The notes below the pieces were generated by a model, which saw only the letters and a program-made list of their open reading frames with translations, had not been told where the DNA came from and searched no databases. From assembly GCF_014333585.1 (NCBI RefSeq), contig NZ_JACSCW010000001.1:186001-250000 (forward strand): 64,000 bases of DNA. Reading direction: 5' to 3'. Source of the stretch: Hymenobacter sp. BT188 (lineage in GTDB: Bacteria; Bacteroidota; Bacteroidia; Cytophagales; Hymenobacteraceae). A program made the translations under genes and the position numbers. Below are positions 33,617 to 42,880 of the stretch, one piece after another. Each line of letters begins with the position of its first letter. The stretch's first letter is position 1.

Positions 33617-34585
33617 ATGAAAGCAGCCGTTTTGCCCCACCCCGGCGGTGCCGACCAGTTTCAGCTCATCGAGCGCCCCGTGCCCACTCCCCAACTAGGT
33701 CAGGTGCTGCTGCGGGTGCGCGCCTTCGGGCTGAACCGCTCCGAGCTGATGACCCGCAAGGGCCTCTCGCCGGGGGTGCAGTTTCCACGGGTGCTGGGCA
33801 TCGAATGCGTGGGTGAAGTCGTGGAGGACCCCACGGGTGAGTACGCGGCCGGGCAGCAGGTGGCGGCCCTGATGGGCGGCATGGGTCGCGACTATGACGG
33901 GAGCTACGCCGAGTATACGGTGGTGCCCAAAAGCGTCCTGTACCCGTTCCGCAGCCCGCTGCCCTGGGCGCAGCTCGGGGCCATTCCCGAAATGTTCCAG
34001 ACCGTGCACGGCTCGTTGCACCTGGCCCTGAAAATCCAGGCCGGTGAGACCCTGCTCATTCGGGGCGGCACCTCGTCGGTGGGGCTGCTGGCCGCACAAC
34101 TGGCCCGCCACGCCGGCTTGACGGTGCTGGCTACCACGCGCAGCGCGGCCCGGGCCAGCCTGCTCACCACCAACGGCGCCACGCACGTGCTCGTGGACGA
34201 GGGCCAGCTCCGCGACCAGGTACGGGCGCTCTGTCCCAAGGGCGTGGACAAGGTGCTGGAGCTTGTGGGTGCCACCACCCTGCAGGATTCGCTTGCCTGC
34301 CTCAAGCCCGGTGGTGTCGGCTGCATGACGGGTATGCTCTCCGAGAGCTGGTCGATTCCGAACTTTGCACCCATGGAGTTTATTCCGGCCACCGTGAGCC
34401 TGACGGTCTATGACAGCGGCCAGATTACGGCTCCCGCGGCCGCCCTCCAAACCTTTATTGATTCGGTGGAAGCCGGCCACGTGCAGCTCGGTACCGGGCC
34501 CACCTATTTGCTCGACCAGATTACCGAGGCGCATCAGCTCATGGAAAGCAATGCGGCCGGGGGGAAGATTGTCGTGGTTACTTAA
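33617..34585 (+). CDS. Quinone-oxidoreductase-like MDR-family dehydrogenase
   Basis: A 322-residue medium-chain dehydrogenase/reductase of the zeta-crystallin/quinone oxidoreductase kind. The N-terminal GroES-like domain has FGLNRSELMTRKG and GIECVGEVVEDP; the Rossmann domain has LIRGGTSSVGLLAAQLA (about residues 148-164) and LELVGATTLQDSL. The structural-zinc cysteines are missing, as in quinone reductases. Probable NADPH-dependent reduction of quinones or enones, in keeping with other detoxification genes in the island. Confidence 0.88.
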   Translation: MKAAVLPHPGGADQFQLIERPVPTPQLGQVLLRVRAFGLNRSELMTRKGLSPGVQFPRVLGIECVGEVVEDPTGEYAAGQQVAALMGGMGRDYDGSYAEYTVVPKSVLYPFRSPLPWAQLGAIPEMFQTVHGSLHLALKIQAGETLLIRGGTSSVGLLAAQLARHAGLTVLATTRSAARASLLTTNGATHVLVDEGQLRDQVRALCPKGVDKVLELVGATTLQDSLACLKPGGVGCMTGMLSESWSIPNFAPMEFIPATVSLTVYDSGQITAPAAALQTFIDSVEAGHVQLGTGPTYLLDQITEAHQLMESNAAGGKIVVVT

Positions 34586-34653
34586 CGCCCTCCCGCGCCC
34601 GCGACTGGGGGCTGGCTTTTGCTCACGTTCATGGTTATTAACGTCTTTCGCCC

Positions 34654-35331
34654 ATGTCCAAATCCTTCTTGTCGTTACTCACCCTGAGTTTGATGGGCCT
34701 GCTTGGTTGCGGCAGTTCGCGCCCGACTCTGGTTGCCGACCACTTCGAGCCGGTAAATGTGGCTACCTCCCGCGAAAAACTGGGGGGCAAAACGGTGCAA
34801 AAAGTCACCAAAAGCCCCACTGTCACCGCGGTTGATGAGCCTACGTTTGCCCGCCTTGTCGGCAGCCAATTTCACAACGGCACCATAGAAGTGAAGGTGC
34901 TGAGCCGTCTGCTGCCCGATGCCCCAGCGCTGGCCCGGGGCTTTATCGGCCTCGCCTTTCGAATAAATGAGTCCAATTCGCAATTTGAAGGCGTCTACAT
35001 CCGCCCAGCCAACGGCCGCGCCGACAACCAGTTGCAGCGCAATCACGCGGTGCAATACTTCTCGTTTCCTGACTACAAGTTCGAGCGTCTGCGCCAGGAA
35101 GCACCCGGCGCCTACGAGTCGTACGCCGATATGGGCCTCAACGAGTGGATACGCCTACGGCTGGTGGTGCGCGGGGCTCAGGCGCAACTGTTTCTCAACG
35201 ATAGCAAGCAGCCGGTCCTGCTCGTCAACGACTTAAAGCACGGCCCTGATGCCGCCGGGGGCATCGGGCTGTGGGTTGACGTGGGCACCGAAGGCTTTTT
35301 CTCCGATGTAAAGATTACCTCAACTCCCTGA
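34654..35331 (+). CDS. Lipoprotein with a concanavalin-like (DUF1080-type) domain
   Basis: A 225-residue lipoprotein (LTLSLMGLLGCGSS). The mature part has the beta-sandwich layout of DUF1080/laminin-G-like domains: FHNGTIEVKVLSRLL, GFIGLAFRINESNSQFEGVY, NEWIRLRLVVRGAQAQLFLN and GGIGLWVDVGTEGFFSDVKI. Some relatives bind or cut sugars, but no catalytic residues can be named. Surface-exposed location is inferred. Confidence 0.75.
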   Translation: MSKSFLSLLTLSLMGLLGCGSSRPTLVADHFEPVNVATSREKLGGKTVQKVTKSPTVTAVDEPTFARLVGSQFHNGTIEVKVLSRLLPDAPALARGFIGLAFRINESNSQFEGVYIRPANGRADNQLQRNHAVQYFSFPDYKFERLRQEAPGAYESYADMGLNEWIRLRLVVRGAQAQLFLNDSKQPVLLVNDLKHGPDAAGGIGLWVDVGTEGFFSDVKITSTP

Positions 35332-35394
35332 GAGCTTATATAACTAGCCTGGCTAGCCCACTTCATTTTTTACCTTCTTCTACCTCCTTATTTG

Positions 35395-36066
35395 ATGAAC
35401 ACGCAAGCAAAAACCGCCGTTTTAACCGGCGCTAACAGCGGCATCGGCCTAGCCCTTACCCATAAACTACTGGCCGAAGGCTACCGCGTTATCGGCACGT
35501 CCCGCTCAGGTCAGATTGCTGATTTCAGCCACCCCAACCTCACCGTTATTTCACTTGACGTTACGGACGAAGCCAGCATCGCGCAGGCCGTGGCCCAGAT
35601 TGGCCAGCTAGCGCCCAGCATTGACCTGTTGGTAAACAATGCCGGCGTCGGCTCCGACCTGGGCACCATCACTCCCACAGGTACCGCCCTGCGCGACACC
35701 TTCGCCACCAACGTGGACGGCACCATCCTCTTCACCGAGCCCATGCTGCCGCTGGTGCGAGACGGGGGACAGATTGTCTTCCTTTCTTCCAAGATGGGTC
35801 TGGTGAGCCACGCCGCCGCTGACAGCCCCGCTTACCGCATCTCCAAGGCCGCCATCAACATGTACGCTGCCATCCTGGCCGAGCGCGTGGCCGAGCGTGG
35901 CATTTCGGTCACGCCCATGCACCCGGGCTGGGTGCAGACCCGCATGGGTGGCGACAGCGCCCCCTTCACCACCGAGCAGTCAGCCGCAGGCTTGTTCCGG
36001 GGCATTCAGGCCCGGCCAGAGAGCGGCAAGTTCTGGAACGTGGAAGTCGATAGTCTACTAGCCTAG
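35395..36066 (+). CDS. SDR-family oxidoreductase
   Basis: A 223-residue short-chain dehydrogenase from the ATG at 35395. It has TGANSGIGLAL (cofactor), NNAGVGSD (about residues 77-84), the catalytic Ser in FLSSKMG and the YxxxK pair in AYRISKAAINMYAA, then a PGWVQTRMGG turn. Substrate unknown. It ends at a strong terminator before the convergent MFS gene. Confidence 0.9.
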   Translation: MNTQAKTAVLTGANSGIGLALTHKLLAEGYRVIGTSRSGQIADFSHPNLTVISLDVTDEASIAQAVAQIGQLAPSIDLLVNNAGVGSDLGTITPTGTALRDTFATNVDGTILFTEPMLPLVRDGGQIVFLSSKMGLVSHAAADSPAYRISKAAINMYAAILAERVAERGISVTPMHPGWVQTRMGGDSAPFTTEQSAAGLFRGIQARPESGKFWNVEVDSLLA

Positions 36067-36096
36067 CCAGGCCGCTTCCCCAAGGTTATAGGAGCT

Positions 36097-36158
36097 AAAA
36101 AGCCCCACCCCAACCGCTCTTTCGCTATTGGAAGAGACGTTGGAGTGGGGCTTTTTTT
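36097..36158. terminator. Bidirectional intrinsic terminator
   Basis: AAAAAGCCCCAC pairs with GTGGGGCTTTTTTT over a stem-loop of about 60 nt. The stem differs from the GCCCCCC type of the core. Confidence 0.88.
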
Positions 36159-36179
36159 AGTCCAGGCAGCGCGGTCAGC

Positions 36180-37478
36180 TTATGTAGTTCGTTTGCCTGA
36201 GAAGGCAGTCTCAGGCATGGTGAGCAGGACTGGCAGCACCAGCAGCGCGACCAAGGCAATCATGGCTCCAGGTACGAGTGGCCAGCCCGTGCGGGCGATG
36301 AGCAGCTCGGCCAAAAAGGGCGTCAGCCCCCCGAACACGGCTGTAGCCGCCGTGGCTCCCAGGGCCAGCCCACTCAGGCGGCCTTCGCCGGGGAATTGCT
36401 CGGCCGTGGCGGCAGCCCCGACCGCACTGACGCCCCCAGCCACCGCGGCCAGCACCACGGCCCCCAAAACAGCTTGCTGGGTGCTGCCGCCGCGCATCAG
36501 GGAAAACAGGGTGATGGGCAGCAGGGCGCTGGCCCCGGCCAGCACCGCCAGCACGGGCTTGCGGCCCAGGCGGTCGGAAAGGAGCCCGACGAAGGGCGTG
36601 ACCAGGATGACGACAAAGGCGGCAATGGTCGACAGCCCCAGCGCCTCACCCTCGCCGCGCTGGCCGGTAGTGGCCAGGAATGTTGGCACATACGTAATGC
36701 CGACATAGTAAGTAATCGAGCCCAGGGCCGAGATGGCGAACGTACGCAAAATGGCGGGGCGGTGGTAGCGCAGCGTGTGGCGCAGGGGGGAGGTGGGCAC
36801 CGTGCCGGCCTCCTGTTGCCGCTCGAAGTCCGGCGACTCCTGCATGGTAGAACGGGCCAGCCAGACGCCGCCAGCCAGGACCGCGCCCAGCAGGAAGGGC
36901 AGGCGCCAGCCCCAGGTATCCACGCTGGCCGTCGGCAGCCCGTACACCAGCAGGGCGCACACGCCCACGGCCAGCAAAGCCCCCACCTCGCTGGCGGCAG
37001 CGGCCAGGGAGGTAACCAGGCCGCGTCGGCCGGGCCGGGCCCCTTCCAGCAGGTAGGCCACCACTCCCGTGTACTCGCCCCCCACCGAGAAAGCCATCAA
37101 ACACCGTAGCAGCAAGAGCAGCCACCCGGCCCCCGCCCCGATTTGGGCATGGGTGGGCAACAAGGCTGTGACGAGCATGGCCCCCGTCATCACGGCCATG
37201 GACAGCAGCAGCATGCGTCGCCGGCCGTACCGGTCGCCGATGTGCCCGAATACCAGCGCGCCCAGCGGCCGCATCAGGTAAGAGACGGCAAACCCGCCGA
37301 GGGCGGTGAGCAGCGACGTGGCCCCCGGGCCAAAGAACACCCGCGACAGCACGGTGGCGAAGTAGAGGCAGAGCGTGAAGTCGTACCACTCAATGATGGT
37401 CGAGCACGCGGCTACCAGCAGGGAGGCGCGGGAAAGCACGACGCGGGGCTCCGCTTGGTCGGTTAGGGTAGGGTGCAC
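36180..37478 (-). CDS. MFS transporter, metabolite:H+ symporter (MHS) family
   Basis: A 432-residue inner-membrane protein with about twelve membrane segments. The N-terminal signature IIEWYDFTLCLYFATVLSR and the loop motif GHIGDRYGRRRMLL, followed by FSVGGEYTGVVAYLLEGA, are characteristic of the MHS group (ProP, KgtP, ShiA). The second half carries the loop LSDRLGRKPVLA. The substrate, probably an organic acid or osmolyte, cannot be told. Confidence 0.9.
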   Translation of the reverse strand: MHPTLTDQAEPRVVLSRASLLVAACSTIIEWYDFTLCLYFATVLSRVFFGPGATSLLTALGGFAVSYLMRPLGALVFGHIGDRYGRRRMLLLSMAVMTGAMLVTALLPTHAQIGAGAGWLLLLLRCLMAFSVGGEYTGVVAYLLEGARPGRRGLVTSLAAAASEVGALLAVGVCALLVYGLPTASVDTWGWRLPFLLGAVLAGGVWLARSTMQESPDFERQQEAGTVPTSPLRHTLRYHRPAILRTFAISALGSITYYVGITYVPTFLATTGQRGEGEALGLSTIAAFVVILVTPFVGLLSDRLGRKPVLAVLAGASALLPITLFSLMRGGSTQQAVLGAVVLAAVAGGVSAVGAAATAEQFPGEGRLSGLALGATAATAVFGGLTPFLAELLIARTGWPLVPGAMIALVALLVLPVLLTMPETAFSGKRTT

Positions 37479-37570
37479 AGGCTTGGTTAGTGAGGTAGGA
37501 GGGGACGGAAAATAACGGTTTGGAGTCGTTACGGGTGCTTCTCAGACGCATGGGCCTACAGCGCCACGGG

Positions 37571-37632
37571 AAAAACCCCCAATACAAAAAGTCGCCTCCC
37601 ATTACGGGCAAGTCAACGTTTCGTATTGGGGG
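37571..37632 (-). terminator. Intrinsic terminator after the NTF2-like gene
   Basis: CCCCCAATAC (37576-37585) pairs with GTATTGGGGG (37623-37632); on the minus strand the hairpin is followed by TTTTT. Confidence 0.75.
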
Positions 37633-37661
37633 CTCCCGGGTAGCTGTGGGCGTTGAGGCGC

Positions 37662-38147
37662 TTATTTTGTTTTGTTGTACATGTAGCGGGCAATCTTCCA
37701 CTGGCCGCTCACTTTCTGGAAAACAAACAGCTCGCGGTTTTCTTCTGGGGCCGACTGGCCGTTGGCATTCACCACGGCGGTGCCTTTCGACGTGGAACGC
37801 ACAATGGCATTGTTGCCGTTTACCGCGATGTCGTCGATGGTGAAGTTGATGTCTAGCTTGATGGCGTTAAATACGTACTCGTACGTGGCCTTCACCTGCT
37901 CCTGGCCCACGGCGGTGGGGGCACCGGGCGGCATCAGCACGGCATCTTTGGTGTAGAGGGCCACGACCTTGCCGGCGTTGGCTTCCTTCAGGGCATCGCG
38001 GTATGCCGTGATGACTTTCTCAATGGCGGCTTTGTCGTTGTCGGCAGCAACGACGGAAACGGGCCGCTCACCCGGCAGGGAGCTGGCCTGGCTTTGCACA
38101 GCGCCAAGGGACAGGAAAAGTGCGGCGGCAAACAGGGGATTCTTCAT
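37662..38147 (-). CDS. Exported NTF2-like (SgcJ/EcaC-type) protein
   Basis: A 161-residue protein with a signal peptide (FAAALFLSLGAVQSQASS). The NTF2-like domain shows AAIEKVITAYRDALKEANAG, VVALYTKDAVLMPPGAPTAV and ELFVFQKVSGQWKIARYMYN, close to the lipoprotein at 32619. It has its own CRP-like promoter, nearly identical with that of the hydrolase gene at 31035, and its own terminator. Confidence 0.87.
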   Translation of the reverse strand: MKNPLFAAALFLSLGAVQSQASSLPGERPVSVVAADNDKAAIEKVITAYRDALKEANAGKVVALYTKDAVLMPPGAPTAVGQEQVKATYEYVFNAIKLDINFTIDDIAVNGNNAIVRSTSKGTAVVNANGQSAPEENRELFVFQKVSGQWKIARYMYNKTK

Positions 38148-38184
38148 GGTCTGGTAGTGAGAGATGGGGTTGTGTTGACTAGCA

Positions 38185-38253
38185 CAAAGGTCCTGCGGGC
38201 CTCCCCCTGCCGCCCCTAAACAATCGTAAGAAATAGGCTTAATCTAGGTTAAG
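38185..38253 (-). promoter_or_regulatory. CRP-like operator and promoter of the exported NTF2-like gene
   Basis: The palindrome is CTTAATCTAGGTTAAG at 38238-38253. The 44 bp from 38253 down to 38210 match 30948-30991 at all but two positions, and GGACCTTTG (38193-38185) stands 17 bp further, the same distance as in the other copy. Confidence 0.75.
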
Positions 38254-38354
38254 ACCTCGTAAGCGAATTATCTCTGCCTTAGGCTTGACGTGGAGCTACT
38301 TCGCATGTAAACATCCTTGGAAACCTTGCCCAATGATTAAGTTGGGTAAGATGC

Positions 38355-39860
38355 TCAGGGGCGGTGGTTCCGAAAAGTGTACTGACGGTGCAGCGGTGGT
38401 ACCAGCAGCAGCACGAGCAGCAGCCCGGCCAGTACGCAGCCAATGAGGGCGAAGTAGTCCGTGGAAAATCGCAGCAGACTTAGCGTATCCTGCGCGCTGC
38501 TTAAGGAGTGCGGAGCAAGCGGCGGAGTGGCCGGCCCGACGCCCAGGCCAACCTGGTCGTCGTACGTGGCGCGCAGCCAGGACTGCAAAAAGTTGGTTAG
38601 CGCAACGGAAGCGGCAAAACCCAGGAAGCGGGCTCCCACAGCCAAGGAAACACCTGTCGGAACCTGTTGGGGCGAGAGGGGCGAGAGCGTAAATAGCACT
38701 ACCGGCAAGAAAACGAAGCCATTGCCCAGGCCCTGCACCAGCAGGGGCGGCACGAACTCGGCCGGGGTATGCGGAGCGCCGAACAGGGAGTACAGCCAGC
38801 CGTGATGCACCAGCAGCAGTCCAAAGCCTACGAGCATAAGCGTGCGTAGCGCAGTGCCCGCCAGCACGAGGCGCAGGGCCGCGCTTACACCTGCCACAAT
38901 GCCCACCAGCAAGGCTACTTGTAGGCTGGCGAGCTGGTGGGCGTCAACTCGCAGCACCTGGCAAAAGTACAGGGAGGCCACAGCCGCACTACTGCGCACC
39001 AGGTATAGCACCATAAACAGCAGCAAGCCGAGCACGAAATGGCGACAGCGAAATACGCTCAGATGCAGAAAAGGGCGCTTGCGGAAGCGTTGGCGTCGTA
39101 CGAACACGACGGCCAGCAGCGCGAGTATGCCTAGCAGCAGCCATGGCTTTCCGTCCTCCAGCCACTGGAGTGACTGCCGGTACACCACCAGATAGGCCCC
39201 GATGCCCAGCGAAGCGGCGTAGAGCCCAAAACTAAGCCATTCTACCTGATACAGCGGCTTGCGGGGCTGCAACCGATTATTGGTCAACAGCAGAAACAAC
39301 AACAGACCTCCGGGCAATTGCAGCAGCGCAAACACGTAGAACAGTGTCGAGAAGCTGTAGTGCTGGAGAGAGTAGGTGGCGATGATGGTCGTAAGGGGCG
39401 TGCTGCACAGCAGCGTCCCGTAGAAAACGCTGAAGCCCACCGGACGGGACCGCCCCGGCTCCAGCTGGGAGAAAATCAGGCCCAGGCAAGGGCTGCATAC
39501 GCCCACGGTCAGCATACCCTGCAGGAAGCGCAAGGCCAGAAAAACTGGCAAGCTGGTCGTAAGCGTGCACAACCATACGCTGAGCAGCATCAGCGCCACG
39601 GCCAGCGAATAGTAGCGCCGCACCGGCAGGTAGGACCCGACCCGGGCGTCGAGCGGAAAGTAGGCCACGATGCCGACGAAATACAGCAGGATGGAGAACT
39701 GCAGGTCGGTCAGCTTAAAGCCGAAGTAAGCGGCCGCTTCCCCTAGGTTGCCGGCGTAAAGACCCAGCAGGATAAACCCCGGGGCCAGCCCCAAAAAAAG
39801 GGCCCCGCGCACCAGCCAGGTGGGAGCCCATGGCCGGAAGACCGGCAGTGAAGCAAGCAT
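38355..39860 (-). CDS. MFS transporter with 14 membrane segments
   Basis: The 501-residue protein is very hydrophobic with about fourteen membrane segments, like drug exporters of the DHA2 group. Visible are the motif-A-like LDARVGSYLPVRRY after the second segment and a motif-C-like stretch CLGLIFSQLEPGRSRPVGFS. The export function is inferred from segment number. It is 101 bp upstream of nothing recognisable and follows the LLM gene on the same strand. Confidence 0.82.
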   Translation of the reverse strand: MLASLPVFRPWAPTWLVRGALFLGLAPGFILLGLYAGNLGEAAAYFGFKLTDLQFSILLYFVGIVAYFPLDARVGSYLPVRRYYSLAVALMLLSVWLCTLTTSLPVFLALRFLQGMLTVGVCSPCLGLIFSQLEPGRSRPVGFSVFYGTLLCSTPLTTIIATYSLQHYSFSTLFYVFALLQLPGGLLLFLLLTNNRLQPRKPLYQVEWLSFGLYAASLGIGAYLVVYRQSLQWLEDGKPWLLLGILALLAVVFVRRQRFRKRPFLHLSVFRCRHFVLGLLLFMVLYLVRSSAAVASLYFCQVLRVDAHQLASLQVALLVGIVAGVSAALRLVLAGTALRTLMLVGFGLLLVHHGWLYSLFGAPHTPAEFVPPLLVQGLGNGFVFLPVVLFTLSPLSPQQVPTGVSLAVGARFLGFAASVALTNFLQSWLRATYDDQVGLGVGPATPPLAPHSLSSAQDTLSLLRFSTDYFALIGCVLAGLLLVLLLVPPLHRQYTFRNHRP

Positions 39861-40006
39861 AAAGTTCAGGAAACGATAACAGGCGCTGTTCAGTGGAGCC
39901 TGACGACTCGCTCCTACGCGCCAAAATAGCTTGGCCGGACCACGGGTCGCCCCCGGGCCTGGCAGGCCCGTAAGTCAACTTCGTAAAGGCAGTGCAGGCC
40001 TTCTCG

Positions 40007-41035
40007 TCAGCGGCCTTCGCGCAGCACTGGCGCTATTCTGCTGCCAATCAACTCAGTCGCTTGCAGGATTTTCTCGTGGGGAAGCACGGCCACATCCATC
40101 TGAAATGTCACCCGTGCGATGCCACCCAGCGCCTCGCTGTGCCGCAAAACCTTAGCCGCTACCTCCTCGGGGCTGCCCACCAGCAGCGCCCCCAGGGGGC
40201 CGGCCTGTGCTTCCACGTGGCCCCGCGTTGGTGGAAAGCCACCCCGCTCGCGGGCACGCTGGCCGAAGGTTTGGATGTAGCCGGGTGCGAAACCATCCAT
40301 CGCTTCTTTAGTGGTCGGGGCGACGTAGCCCAGCGAATGCAGGCCCACTTGGAGCTGCTCGGGGGCGTGCCCGGCCCGGCGGCCCGCCTCGCGGTAGAGG
40401 TCGACCAGGGGGCGGAAGCGGTGCGTATCGCCCCCAATGATGGCCACCATCAAGGGCAGGCCCAGCGTGCCGGCCCGCACGAACGAGGCGGGCGTGCCAC
40501 CCACGCCCAGCCATATGGGCAGCTGCGCCTGCGCCGGGCGCGGGTACACGCCCTGACCCGTCAGCGCCGGCCGGAACTGGCCTTTCCAACTGATTTTCTC
40601 GGTGCCGCGAATGGCGAGCAGCAGCTCCAGCTTTTCGGCAAACAGCTCATCGTAATCCTGCAGGTTGTAGCCAAAAAGTGGGAAGGCTTCGGTGGAGGAG
40701 CCCCGGCCCACCACCAGCTCGGCCCGGCCCTGGGAGATGAGGTCCAGGGTGGCAAACTCCTGAAACACGCGCACTGGGTCGGCCGCCGAAAGCACGGTAA
40801 CGGCGCTGGTGAGGCGAATACGCCGGGTGCGGGCCGCGGCCGCGGCCAGGATGACGGCTGGGGCCGAGTCGAGGTACTCGGCCCGGTGGTGCTCACCGAT
40901 GCCGAAGATGTCGAGCCCTACCTGGTCGGCCCGCTCGATGCGCTCCAGCAGCAGGCGCATGGCCTCGGTGCCGCTGAGCAGGTCGCCGCCATTTTGCAAC
41001 AGGTGCGAGGCAAAACTATCAATTCCAACTTCCAT
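40007..41035 (-). CDS. LLM-class flavin-dependent oxidoreductase
   Basis: A 342-residue luciferase-like monooxygenase with the TIM-barrel pattern: VGLDIFGIGEHHRAEYLDSA (about residues 37-56), RIRLTSAVTVLSAADPVRVF, GRAELVVGRGSSTEAFPLFG and QLPIWLGVGGTPASFV. It uses reduced FMN and oxygen on an unknown substrate. The NADPH-dependent quinone reductase-like and ADH genes in the same island fit a detoxification or aromatic-modifying setting. Confidence 0.9.
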   Translation of the reverse strand: MEVGIDSFASHLLQNGGDLLSGTEAMRLLLERIERADQVGLDIFGIGEHHRAEYLDSAPAVILAAAAARTRRIRLTSAVTVLSAADPVRVFQEFATLDLISQGRAELVVGRGSSTEAFPLFGYNLQDYDELFAEKLELLLAIRGTEKISWKGQFRPALTGQGVYPRPAQAQLPIWLGVGGTPASFVRAGTLGLPLMVAIIGGDTHRFRPLVDLYREAGRRAGHAPEQLQVGLHSLGYVAPTTKEAMDGFAPGYIQTFGQRARERGGFPPTRGHVEAQAGPLGALLVGSPEEVAAKVLRHSEALGGIARVTFQMDVAVLPHEKILQATELIGSRIAPVLREGR

Positions 41036-41122
41036 TAGGGGATTTTAAATGTACGGTTCGTCGTGCGTGCCCAGCTCTGGCTTCCTTTGCTGGATTGCCG
41101 CTGGCTTTCTACTACGCCTGGG

Positions 41123-41521
41123 CTAGGGCAGCAGGTGTTTGACGAAGGTGACCTTGCTCATCCCATCTTTCTCGTAAGAAGCCAGACAGTAGCGGTTAAA
41201 GGCGGGCACAAAGTGCGGCGGGGACAGGTGAAGCTGGGTGGGGGAAGGCCCGCTTTTGGCAAAGAAGAAGACCTTGGTGGTGCCGTACTTGGTGTAGGGC
41301 ATAAGCGCGCCGTACTGCGCCATCTCCTGCCAGCGGCTCGTGTCGCCGACGGTTACCGCGTAGAGGCGCACGACGGGGCCGGTATTGTTCTCATTGCGAA
41401 ACAGGGCCACCTGCTCAAACTCGCCGGGCAAATCCTGCGGACTCGGCTGCCTCATTGCATCTACGATAAACCAGACCAGTAAGGCAACGCCGGCCAAGCC
41501 AAGTACATATTTAATCCTCAT
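41123..41521 (-). CDS. Membrane-anchored protein of unknown function
   Basis: 132 residues from MRIKYVLGLAGVALLVWF, which gives an N-terminal membrane anchor or uncleaved signal. The rest is soluble with no recognised motif (ENNTGPVVRLYAVTVGDTSR, PAFNRYCLASYEKDGMSK). The frame to 41548 would add nine residues before the anchor. It lies 87 bp downstream-side of the LLM gene on the same strand (before it in coordinate order). Confidence 0.6.
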   Translation of the reverse strand: MRIKYVLGLAGVALLVWFIVDAMRQPSPQDLPGEFEQVALFRNENNTGPVVRLYAVTVGDTSRWQEMAQYGALMPYTKYGTTKVFFFAKSGPSPTQLHLSPPHFVPAFNRYCLASYEKDGMSKVTFVKHLLP

Positions 41522-41626
41522 GAGGTACGGATGCTCCAAAGTGGTCACCCTGTCGGGCAGGGGCCATGGATAAAAGGGGCAGACTATGCCTAGGAACCAG
41601 CGACTTTATAGACCGCTTCTACCACA

Positions 41627-41654
41627 AAACGCCCGGCTCCCGGGGAAGCCGGGC
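41627..41654 (-). terminator. Intrinsic terminator after the alcohol dehydrogenase gene
   Basis: GCCCGGCT (41631-41638) pairs with AGCCGGGC (41647-41654); a short T run follows on the minus strand. Confidence 0.7.
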
Positions 41655-41687
41655 GCTTAAGGCCCAACCACGCCGGGCGGCAACTGT

Positions 41688-42809
41688 TTACACGCCTACC
41701 TCTACCTTACCGATGCGTAGGATGGGCTTGATAGTTACGCCGCGCTCCGAGTCTTCCGCCGCCTGGTTTATCTGGTCGAACTCGTAGAACTTCACCAGCT
41801 TATCAAAGGGAAACTGGCCTTGCTGGTAGAGGGCAATCAGCCGCGGAATGAAGATGCTGGGCACCGAGTCGCCCTGCAAAATGCCCTTCACGGTTCGGCC
41901 GGCCACCATGATGTCGTTGGGGCCGAAGCTCAGCTCTTTGTCGGGCGCGGTGACGCCCACCAGCCCACACACGCCGTGGGTGCGCAGCCCCTGCACGGCC
42001 GTGCGGATGATTTCAGGGCGGCCCGTGGTGTCGAAAGCGAAGTGGGTGCCCTTGTCGGTGATGTGCTGAATCTGTTCCACCACGTTGCCCGTCTTGCTGT
42101 TGATGCTGTGGGTGGCTCCCAGCTCTTTGGCCAAGGTCAGGCGCTCGTCGTTGATGTCAACGGCAATGATGGTGGTCGCCCCGGCCACGCGCGAGGCCAT
42201 AATGGCCGACAGCCCCACGGCTCCGGTACCGAAAACGGCAATGCTGGCTCCAGAGGGCACGTTCAGGCTATTAAGAATGGCCCCGGCCCCGGTCTGGATG
42301 CCGCAGCCTAGCGGCCCGAGCAGCTCCAGCGGCACGTCCTTGGGCACCTTGATGGTGTTGTTTTCGTGGGCGATGGCGTAGGTGGCAAACGACGACTGCG
42401 AAAAGAAGCTGTCGTGCAAATCGGGCGTGCTATGCTGGTGGATGCGGTGGCTGCCATCGGGGCGGCTGCCGGCGAAGTTATGTTGCAGCATGTTCTCGCA
42501 GTAGGTGGGAAAGCCCTCGCGGCAGCTGCTGCACTTGCCGCAGTAGCCGAAGGTGAGCACCACGTGGTCGCCCACGGCGACTTCGGTTACTTCGTTGCCA
42601 ATGGCTTCAACCACGCCCGCGCCTTCGTGACCAAGTACCATGGGCAGCGGGGCGGGCATTTGCTGGTTGCGAATGACCATATCGGTGTGGCAAATGCCAG
42701 TGGCCACAATGCGCACCAGCACTTCCTGGGGTCGGGGCTGGTCCAGCTGGGCTTCCTCGAGCAGAAACGCACCTCCTTTTTCTTTGACGACGGCAGCAGT
42801 AATCTTCAT
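41688..42809 (-). CDS. Zinc-dependent alcohol dehydrogenase (aryl-alcohol type)
   Basis: A 373-residue NAD(P)-dependent medium-chain alcohol dehydrogenase. The catalytic zinc site shows ATGICHTDMV and GHEGAGVVEAIG, the structural zinc site CGKCSSCREGFPTYC, and the cofactor loop FGTGAVGLSAIMASRVAG near residue 200. The pattern is closest to benzyl/aryl-alcohol dehydrogenases, so oxidation of aromatic alcohols is plausible, not shown. Confidence 0.92.
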   Translation of the reverse strand: MKITAAVVKEKGGAFLLEEAQLDQPRPQEVLVRIVATGICHTDMVIRNQQMPAPLPMVLGHEGAGVVEAIGNEVTEVAVGDHVVLTFGYCGKCSSCREGFPTYCENMLQHNFAGSRPDGSHRIHQHSTPDLHDSFFSQSSFATYAIAHENNTIKVPKDVPLELLGPLGCGIQTGAGAILNSLNVPSGASIAVFGTGAVGLSAIMASRVAGATTIIAVDINDERLTLAKELGATHSINSKTGNVVEQIQHITDKGTHFAFDTTGRPEIIRTAVQGLRTHGVCGLVGVTAPDKELSFGPNDIMVAGRTVKGILQGDSVPSIFIPRLIALYQQGQFPFDKLVKFYEFDQINQAAEDSERGVTIKPILRIGKVEVGV

Positions 42810-42880
42810 GGGAGTTTTAGGCTAAGGATGAGAAAAGGCAACAGATACTTCGGTGCTTAGGGGCACGCTGGGGGAAAAAT